From positions 186,001-250,000 of the forward strand of contig NC_071329.1 of assembly GCF_010183535.1 (NCBI RefSeq): a stretch of 64,000 bases of DNA, in the 5' to 3' direction. Position numbers and translations under genes: made by a program. The DNA is from Caenorhabditis remanei (lineage: Eukaryota > Nematoda > Chromadorea > Rhabditida > Rhabditidae). Positions within the stretch are counted from its first letter, which is position 1; each line of letters opens with the position of its first letter. Shown here piece after piece: positions 56,379-64,000 of the stretch. A model generated the notes under the pieces. The model saw only the letters and a program-made list of their open reading frames with translations, made no database searches and had not been told where the DNA came from.

Positions 56379-57518
56379 ATGAGGAAACTAACTGTCCTGG
56401 CTAGTTTTTTGTTTTTAGTTGATTATTCGGAAGCGGAATTATTTAAAAGGTAAGATTCTTATTATTTTGTTATATTTTTAACTTTTGTGAGTGAATATCA
56501 ATCTAGATATGTGTGCCATCTGAACCATACCACTAATCTAGCTAAATTTTGAACGATGGAAAAGTTGAGGTCAATCTGGCTACAGTATGTAATGACCATA
56601 ATTCGAATAACTTTGGCCGTTTTCAGTTGAAACTGAAATTTGCCAATTTGGAGAGAAATTACTTTGTCGATACTTTTAGGTGTTAAAACTTGCTAGGGAG
56701 TGCCCGTACGAAAAAGTTGTCAACTACAAAAATGAAATTCTACTCTTGATCTGTATTATCCATAAAAAACTCACTTTGTGGGACAGTCAGTAATGCCGTA
56801 ACACATTCTCAAACTTGGACATTTTCAAAAATGAAAACGGCCGACCTGGTTAGAATTATGGTCATTACTGTAGCTAGATAGTGAAGGATGAAAAAATCGA
56901 TGTCAATGTATCCAGATGTGGTAGATTAACGGAGTGTCTAGCTAGATGAATATGAATTTGCCTGAGCCAGTGGTACTCATTAGTTATATCACCCAATATT
57001 GAGTAAGTCAAGACCTCCATTTTCTTTTTTTATCTCACGAGAGATGCGCTATACACAAAATTTCTGTCGATGGAGGGTATTTTGGAGGAAAACTGTAAAA
57101 TCCAGACATCTCATTTCCACTGAATCTATAACTTTCCAGCCACCCAACGCGAGTAAAACGCAACGATTTCACCAACAACTATGGCTACGGACCGTTCGGA
57201 ATAGGTCCGACAAACGGGGGCTTCGATAGTTACGGCTTCTACAGAGACAAATTCTACAATTCGGGACTTCCTCCATTGTATTCATTCGCTTCGTATCGTA
57301 ACTACTATCACGAGATTTCATTCCACAAGAACAAGTATGGACAACCGGCGCCAACCGATTTCGAGGTTTTGCAACAGGAGAGATTTGGTGGGTTATTTTT
57401 GGAGATTATCAATAGAGCGCGATTATATCAAAATACTGAATTTAAACTTACAGGACCATACTACGACGGTGTGTGGGGATACGCGGATCACTCGAAAAAT
57501 TGGTTTGGAAAACGATGA
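56379..57518 (+). CDS. secreted peptide-precursor-like protein with C-terminal amidation motif
   Basis: Three exons: 56379-56449, 57140-57387, 57454-57518, encoding 127 aa. A signal peptide (MRKLTVLASFLFLVDYSEA) is followed by a basic site RVKR at about residue 31, then a Gly/Tyr/Phe/Asn-rich region (NNYGYGPFGIGPTNGGFDSY). The protein ends YADHSKNWFGKR, and GKR at the C-terminus is a standard amidation/dibasic signal. A neuropeptide or secreted structural peptide role is inferred; no known family is recognised. The 690-bp intron 1 holds the MITE at 56579-56876. Confidence 0.75.
56579..56876. mobile_element. 298-bp CTACAGTA MITE
   Basis: The ends CTACAGTATGTAATGACCAT and ATGGTCATTACTGTAG are inverted. 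The body shares AATTACTTTGTCGATAC and GTCAACTACAAAAATGAA with 43016-43796. It lies in intron 1 of the peptide-precursor gene. Confidence 0.7.
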
Positions 57519-57944
57519 TGAAAAAAGTGTTTTTTTCACTATTTGTTTGTGGAATTTTCATATTTTTTGTTTATTTTTCTGGAAAAATTAATAAAAATTA
57601 GAAAAAAACAGCTTTTTTAAGAAGCACAGCAGTACGGAGTTTTTCCGAATCGCGTTGCGTCCGCGTCGCGGTTTATATTGAAAGAAAAAAAACCTAAAAA
57701 TCTTTGGCACTGTGCCAACCGTAGTGCGGCGGACCCTTCATTTCCGCGCAGGGTCATGTGTAGCCCATATGAAATATTTTCCCGCAAAACCGAAAGTTTA
57801 AGGAAGCGCGTTTGCCCACGACTTGGCAATGACTGTCAATTGAGTCGCCGCTCAGCGAAATCGCGATATTATTTTTTTTTGGCTTTATCGAATTCATTAA
57901 AAAGTGAAAAATGCAAAATGTTTGAATTTCGCGCTAATTCTCAA

Positions 57945-60900
57945 GGCAAAAACTCATTGACTACAGTACTCATTGACTACATTAGCTCATTGACTACAAC
58001 CGCTCATTGACTACTTGTACTCATTGACTACACTTTTACTCAATGACTACAGCAGGCTCATTGACTACAGTCGCTCATTGACTTCACTTCCACTCAATGA
58101 CTACAGAGGGCTCATTGACTACAGCTGCCCACGGTAGAAAGTTTGATGCTCAGCCATCAGCGAAATTCATTCGTTTCGTATTTTTTTCAAATTTTTTCGT
58201 TTTTTTCTGTTATTCTGATTTATATTCTAAAACATTCAACACACCAAGAGAAATTAATTATGGAGGGACGTTTTCTGAAGCAGAGTGAATGGCTGGAGAT
58301 TCTAAACAGCGAAAAGCAAGAAAAACGGTGAGATTTCAATTTTTAAAATTTAAGAAAAAAAAGGTTTCAGAATCCCGGTTCTGGATTCTATACAGTTTTC
58401 AAAACTTGAAACACTCAATGAAAGAAGAACATTAATTTTTTCCACCCCGCCGATTCACGAAAAGGTCAATTATGACGGATTAAAATGGAGCAAAACCGAA
58501 AACGGAAAACGCCAGCAACCGCTTTATAGAACGATCGTATTCGATGACTCTCGGTTATCTCTTGTTCAGTGTACGGAAGCAAGTAACCCTAATCTTAAAA
58601 AAGAGGTAAATAGAAGGAATAATGGATAGAACCTGGAGTGATAGGATTTCAGGTTTTGCATCTTCTGGATCGTGTTATCCTCAGATATTTTCTAACTGAA
58701 AATGGAGTATTTGAAATACCTGATTCTTCTGATGTCAAGAAGAAACGATTGGGAGGTATGCCAGTCAACAAGAAGTGACTCAAAAGAAACATGATCTTAC
58801 AGGTACTGTATCTGAAGATTTGAAAAACAATATTCTTCCACTGAGAACTACATCAGCTGCTCTTGTTGTTGCTAATGGAAAGGGTTATGATCTCTCAAGG
58901 AAACAGATTCGGAATATGACTCGAAGCATAAAATCTGCTATCCCGGAAAAGAGTGGGAGAAGAGTGATCACCACATTGGCTGATGTCAAAGTTCTCGGTA
59001 ACACAAATTCGAACAATTTGACTTATTTCGTTGGTAAGACTGCTATGCAATAGAAAAATAATGCAAATAAAAGCTTTTACAGATCAAATAGGAGAACTTG
59101 TATTCACTTATTTGCATGTTTTCGAAGATGCTTTAAAAATCTTTGCATACGGGTGCCCCACGAAGCGTGATTTCGAGGAATGGACCGAACGAGCGAACCG
59201 ATTGTATTCTGAATCAGCAGATATCAGAAAAACTGAATTGAATATGATTTTGGAAGATTTCCCGTCTGGTGTAATATTCCCATCTCGTATCTTTGTCGAT
59301 ACCACATTCAATTTAAGTGACTGCTACGTGACTTTCGTCTTAGGAGAATCAGGTCATTTCAGGTAGAGTCAGCACTTGAAATATAATAATTTTCATGTAA
59401 TGTTCAGAACAAAGACCAGCAACAAGCCAAGAGTATTTCCGATAGGATATATGATCCACTCTCACAAAGACACTAGCAATCACCAGATGTTCGCTGAGAA
59501 TATAAAGACCGCCCTCGGGCCATTTATGACGGGACGAGTAGCACCAGCAGTTCTTATGGATGGAGAAAAATCGCTCCAGGAGTATGCTGATGCATTAGAA
59601 TCTTCCGTCATCAGATGTGACTGGCATATTTTGAGACTTTTGAGCCATAAATTCGGAAAAAAAGCTTCCAAACAAGGGAATCACCTCATTTTCGGATATA
59701 AGGTAATCCTTAGTTACAAGCTTTAGAATGCGTAAAAATGATGCTTCAGAAGAGTGACGGATCATGGAAGTCAGGATTACTTGGTAGCTATACCAAAGAT
59801 CAATTCGAACGAAGACTGGCAAAAATTGAAGACAAAATCGATCACCGAATTCACGAATGGTTATTTTTCATAATAAAGAATCTCTAATCCTTAAATTCAG
59901 GTTATCGTCCAACAAAAGTTGGCTCTTGGATTCATCTATCGCTTATCCTAAGTTGAAATCTGGAATGATTCTACAATACACAACGAACAACCCGTCCGAG
60001 AATTTCAATAAACTTCTGAAGACAGTTATTCAAAAACCGCATCCTATTGCTGAACTTATTCGTAAAGTGAATGACTTCTCAGAAGGTTTATATGGAAACA
60101 ATCATGCAACACAATCAAACAATTTTCAGAGAAACTTAATGAAATTTACAAGTCTGCCATAGGAGAATCGGATCTCGTAGAATTATCAAAGGATTTGAGC
60201 AGCTGTAATGCATCCATCAGAGAAGATCACTTGCGAAATATCGGTTTGATGTGCCCCCAATTGCTGTCTTACTATCCACCGAGGACTTTATTTCAAAGTA
60301 AGTGATAAATAGTCGTTCGTTAGAGCACTCTGATTGTATTCAGAACTCTGTCTGAAAACCTGTAATAGTGAAGAAGAATCGAGTCATTCGATCAGTGTCA
60401 TCTCTAAAACGGCTAATCACTTCGTCATGGAAAATGCATCTGCACAAAAAGAGTCGGATAAAGTCTCTCTTATCACCAGCGTTCAAAACTCTCTACTCTG
60501 CTCCTTATGCGGAAAAACTCTTCCGAAATTCATCTGTTCCCACATGTGAGTGATGAAATTTTTTAGCTGATCTACTATTTGTTCAGGATGGCATGCCTAC
60601 GTAGTATGGACGAAACTGACAGGAAAATTGAACTGTGGCGACTGTACGAAATTGCTCAAAATGATTCTGCTGTAACTGTACCTCGGCAATCGGGCAAAAA
60701 GCAGTCTGCAAGAATCGGGTCTCGCCAATCCGCGTTGAACAATATTCGAAAAATTACAAACATTTCTGAGTAGGGTTACTTTTAAGTTGAATAATACTCT
60801 AGGTCTCTTTTTCAGTCTCACAATTTTCAAAGACACCGAAGATGGGATGGAGCTCAGTGACGATTCAGATGAAGATACAACATTCGTTGTGCCCACTTTC

Positions 60901-61547
60901 TCCGAAAATCATTCCAACGACGACGATTCTCAGGAATCAGGAGCCGAACAAATGTATCAATTTGAGGATTCCAATCAGAATACTGTTGAAAAAGAGTTTG
61001 ACAGAAACAATGGAAATATTTTTGAGCAATCTCCTCAATCTTCTGACGTTTCCACTTTCTCCCCAATTCTGACATCAACTCGCTTAAACGCATCTGCCCA
61101 AAGGATCAGGTCCGTTGAACTAAAACAGTACAGTTGTCATAAAGTTGATAATTTCAGACGATCGACTAGACGGTACAGCCCTGGAAATTACTCTTCGAGC
61201 TTAGAAATGATGTAGAATTCATTATTTTCGTAACTTTTTTTGATGGAATTGGTTCCTAATTTGTTCATTATTGTTTTTGTTTTTGTTAAAAAATATTGTT
61301 TTTGTTTAAAAATATTTCGTTTCGCTTTTCGCTGATGGCTGAGCATCAAACTTTCTACCGTGGGCAGCTGTAGTCAATGAGCCCTCTGTAGTCATTGAGT
61401 GGAAGTGAAGTCAATGAGCGACTGTAGTCAATGAGCCTGCTGTAGTCATTGAGTAAAAGTGTAGTCAATGAGTACAAGTAGTCAATGAGCGGTTGTAGTC
61501 AATGAGCTAATGTAGTCAATGAGTACTGTAGTCAATGAGTTTTTGCC
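57945..61547. mobile_element. 3.6-kb Mutator-like element (MULE), apparently intact
   Basis: Both termini start GGCAAAAACTCATTGACTAC. They are 221 bp each (57945-58165 and 61327-61547) and look identical. They consist of about ten tandem CTCATTGACTACA-type units plus a unique inner part. The 9-bp duplication AATTCTCAA flanks the element (57936-57944 and 61548-61556), exactly the Mutator-superfamily length. A complete 13-exon transposase gene lies inside. The perfect duplication and matching arms suggest recent insertion. It sits inside older repeat DNA. Confidence 0.95.
58260..61215 (+). CDS. MULE transposase
   Basis: Thirteen exons (58260-58327, 58371-58605, 58653-58755, 58803-59033, 59083-59362, 59408-59702, 59750-59859, 59901-60085, 60130-60297, 60344-60545, 60587-60769, 60816-61109, 61158-61215) sum to 803 codons with no frame break. 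The RNase H-like DDE core is visible: SRIFVDTTFNLSDCYVTFVL (first Asp), APAVLMDGEKSLQEYADA and RCDWHILRLL (second Asp region, CxH), and QYTTNNPSENFNKLLK (Glu). The N-terminal part (YDGLKWSKTENGKRQQPLYR) may be a DNA-binding region of the FLYWCH/WRKY type, which is not certain. A Cys motif (CSLCGKTLPKFICSH) and an acidic Ser-rich tail follow. Exon 9 onward depends on small introns I placed by splice signals. Confidence 0.9.
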
Positions 61548-61751
61548 AATTCTCAACAATGGAGCGCAGATGCTTTTCAAAAATTTGAATTTTTCGTAAA
61601 ATTTGAATATTTTTATCCCAAAACGTGAAACTCTATTTTTTCCTTCGGCCCCAAATCAATGCGATAACAATCTCTAGCCACGTGTCTCCTCTATAAAAGC
61701 GATAGTTCAAATCAGTACCAAGACAACAAAACAATCAACCAAGAACGAGGC

Positions 61752-62204
61752 ATGGGCGTCGAAATCTCTTTGGATCCCCCAGTCTGTCCGATTCAAGCTA
61801 ATGGTGGCACGTCGAAGCATAAGATGATCAATCATACTGATCGTCATTTGGCTTATAAGGTAAGCCTAGAACCGCCTATGTGCCGACCGTGAGGCAGACC
61901 ATTTGTAGGTCAAATCTTCGAACAACTCCAACTACAGTGTCAACCTCATCTATGGCATTCTTAAAGTTTGCGATGTCAAGGAGTTGGTGATCACTAGAAA
62001 GGTATGAAAATGCTTGTGCTCCGCTGTGCTCCAAGCTAAAAATTTCTCAATTTTCAGCCCGGAAAACCGCAAGCCGACAAGCTGATCATCCAATACTGCC
62101 AAGTCAACGATGAGAACGCCGATCCGAAGGCGTTGTTCGCCAACGGTGTTCCCCCTGGCGAGTTGTCCGGAGAGACCATCATCAAGTTGTCGGCTGCCGA
62201 ATAG
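61752..62204 (+). CDS. MSP-domain small sperm protein
   Basis: Three exons: 61752-61859, 61909-62001, 62058-62204, encoding 115 aa. It is a single major-sperm-protein domain of the short SSP type: DPPVCPIQANGGTSKHKMIN, then HLAYKVKSSNNSNYSVNLIY and KLIIQYCQVNDE. Such proteins are sperm cytoskeletal or signalling components. TATAAAAG lies about 60 bp upstream of the ATG, and a GCGATAACA box about 90 bp upstream could be a GATA-factor site, as in other sperm genes. It converges with the CCDC130 homologue 136 bp away. Confidence 0.9.
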
Positions 62205-62339
62205 GGAGAGACCGACAATCAATAACGGAACACACAAAATGACCTAATACATTTGTTCAGAGCGATCGATCATGATATGAAAAATGATTTTTTAGTATAT
62301 GGAAAAAGGAGGCACAATTACAGACAGATTACAGATGAA

Positions 62340-62913
62340 TTATTCAGAATCCGAAGAATCGCCGTATTCTTGAGCAATGAGTGAAATTGGGTTAGTAGAA
62401 GGAGGCGGGGCTTCAGGTTTCACAGAATTCTTCGTATCCGCTCCATCCGTCGTCGTCGGCGCCGCTTTTTTCTTCTGAATCCCTAGCGATGTCGTCGATT
62501 TCCGTTTTATTCCCAAAAAGTTGACTCCAGAAGACCCCGCAGAGAACGTCGCGTTGATTCGTTTGTCTCGTTCCGCCTTCATTGTTGCTTTTAGACGTTC
62601 AGAAGGCGTCGGTCCTCCAGATGATCCAGATGACGTGGATGGGGTGTCTGGGGCTTCGGGCCGTCCGAATATTCGTTTTGACTCGATACGGTCTCGTGAC
62701 GTCTCTAGGAAGTCGTCGTGAGCTGAAAAATGGAGATGTTCCAGGTATGAATCGGACTGAAAACGCACATTTCGCATCTTTATATCTCGTCAGCATCGAA
62801 GCCATCCGCCGATCCTCTTCTATCTCCGGAAGTAGACTTGTCGTTCCGATTGATAACTTCTCACGGAGATTCGCATCACGAGCGCGCGTCTCGTTGAGCG
62901 ATTTCTTTTCGTT
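62340..62913 (-). CDS. CCDC130/YJU2B-type splicing factor, C-terminal part
   Basis: Two exons on the minus strand (62769-62913 and 62340-62722) give the last 175 residues. The N-terminal zinc-binding part would lie in exons beyond 64000. NEKKSLNETRARDANLREKL then LLPEIEEDRRMASMLTRYKD matches the part of CCDC130 after its coiled coil. LGIKRKSTTSLGIQKKK and the acidic end ISLIAQEYGDSSDSE match its C-terminus. The family (CWC16) works around spliceosome activation. C. elegans ZK1307.9 is, from memory, the orthologue. The upstream intron would have to span the 564-bp element at 63108. Confidence 0.8.
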
Positions 62914-63107
62914 CTGGAAAACTTGATTTTCTTTTTACATTTGCACGTTATTACGAAAAATTGGAGTCTTAAAGCGGGAAAATAGCTTTCTGAGCAGAGA
63001 TGAGACATCGGGGCAAATGAATGAAGAGACAGATATTGACAGAATCAAACTGAAAAATGAAAGAAATCAACATTACTTAAAGCCAGCGGTGTCTAATACG
63101 TCTGGGT

Positions 63108-63671
63108 CAGAGTTGAGCGGAATTCCGCCTTCCGCCTTCCGCTTTCCGCCACTTTTTTCTTTCCGCCTTCCGCTTTCCGCTCTCCGCCGAAAAATATTTT
63201 ATTCCGCCTTCCGCTTTCCGCTTTCCGCCAAAAATGTTCCTATTTCCGCTTTCCGCCTTCCGCCTTCCGCTGTTTAAAGATTTTTTCCTCAGCTTGAAAA
63301 ATTTGATCACCTATTCCAATTTACTGATATATTTGTAGTTTTTTGCAGCAAAGCTATCAATGTTTATCAAAAAACAAAATTTAACTCAAATTTAACCATT
63401 TCAGTGTTTTTTTACTACAAAATAAGGCCAAAATCGTATTTTTGAAAGCGACATTGTGTTCCGCCTTCCGCCTTTTGGCATTTTTTTCCATTCCGCTTTC
63501 CGCCTTCCGCCTTCCGCCAAACAATTTTCGCTTCCGCCTTCCGCTCTCCGCTTTCCGCCGATATTTTTTCAATTCCGCCTTCCGTCTTCCGCTTTCCGCC
63601 CAAAAAATGTTCATTCCGCTTTCCGCCTTCCGCCTTCCGCCATTTCGAAAATCGCATTCCGCTCAACTCTG
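63108..63671. mobile_element. 564-bp hAT-like element filled with CTTCCGC repeats
   Basis: The ends CAGAGTTGAGCGGAATT and CATTCCGCTCAACTCTG are inverted. A perfect 8-bp duplication GTCTGGGT flanks it (63100-63107 and 63672-63679). Two blocks (63118-63280 and 63455-63655) are almost entirely CTTCCGC/TTTCCGC units on the plus strand, separated by AT-rich DNA. No coding gene is seen. Confidence 0.9.
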
Positions 63672-63679
63672 GTCTGGGT

Positions 63680-64000
63680 CAAAAATTGGCTGATTTTGGC
63701 TCAAAAAACACGAAAATCGACCGTTTTTTTCTGTCGAGTTTGAAGGTTTCTAGGACATTCAGCCGTCAACGACAGACAGACAGGCACGAAATGCAATATT
63801 TGGACAATTTTTACCCGAAATTGACGATTTTAAACTCTAAAACTCCTGGAAAACACGTGCAATGCGATTTCTGACGAATTTTGTATATCCGGACATCCAG
63901 ACACACAGATAGACGCATAAACCGAAAATACTCTTAAAATGACTGAAACAGTCACATTTTCCATTTTTTGCGAAAATGACTAAGAGCGTCCAGATGTCCG
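63680..64000. other. window end, no feature recognised
   Basis: AT-rich sequence with GACAGACAGACAGGCACG (63770-63788) and CAGACACACAGATAGACGC near 63898. It is probably intron or repeat DNA within or near the CCDC130 homologue. Confidence 0.4.

Noticed and set aside
63107..63743. open frames through the CTTCCGC arrays on both strands
   Set aside because: They are products of the repeat composition inside a transposable element.

Overview
The window looks like nuclear DNA of a Caenorhabditis-type nematode. Exons are short, AT-rich introns end in TTTTCAG or TTTCCAG, several genes start right after an acceptor-like AG (as in trans-splicing), and the DNA is dense with small inverted-repeat elements. 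Several genes match, from memory, the C. elegans chromosome II ZK1320/ZK1307 neighbourhood: an acetyl-CoA hydrolase, taf-8, a GPANK1-like gene, arc-1, a cyp-13A-like P450, gstk-1, a DDAH and a CCDC130 homologue. fcp-1, which I recall on chromosome I in C. elegans, lies just upstream of taf-8 here. The species is therefore probably a relative and not C. elegans itself. I built all gene models by hand from splice signals; nearly all of the main ones sum to a whole number of codons.

Layout. 1-2.7 kb: tail of an unidentified gene plus MITEs. 2.7-7.6 kb: acetyl-CoA hydrolase (+). 7.7-10.9 kb: a possible small membrane protein and a PEP-19-like IQ protein (-). 11-15 kb: no gene seen. 15.1-17.8 kb: tRNA-Phe, a serpentine receptor (-) with tRNA-Ala in an intron, and a head-to-head tRNA-Glu pair. 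18.3-22.3 kb: a 4.03-kb transposon with 832-bp inverted repeats and a DDE transposase. 22.5-24.4 kb: a large foldback element. 25-30.5 kb: repeat-rich, with a possible 88-aa gene, a 141-bp minisatellite that keeps a reading frame open, and a diverged satellite. 30.5-46 kb: fcp-1, taf-8, GPANK1-like and arc-1 on the + strand; the last three are spaced like an operon. 46.6-57.5 kb: P450, secreted protein, gstk-1 (-), DDAH and a peptide-precursor-like gene. 57.9-61.5 kb: an apparently intact Mutator-like element with a perfect 9-bp target duplication. 61.7-63 kb: an MSP-domain sperm protein (+) and the CCDC130 3' end (-).

The most unusual signals are in the mobile DNA. A tRNA-Glu gene inside a GPANK1 intron is cut into three by two opposite copies of a 1.04-kb element. 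Several short elements with hAT-like 8-bp target duplications have bodies built mostly of degenerate short motifs. One of these duplicated the 3' splice site of an fcp-1 intron, and a different MITE sits directly in a GPANK1 splice donor. fcp-1 also carries a near-perfect 93-bp in-frame internal duplication.
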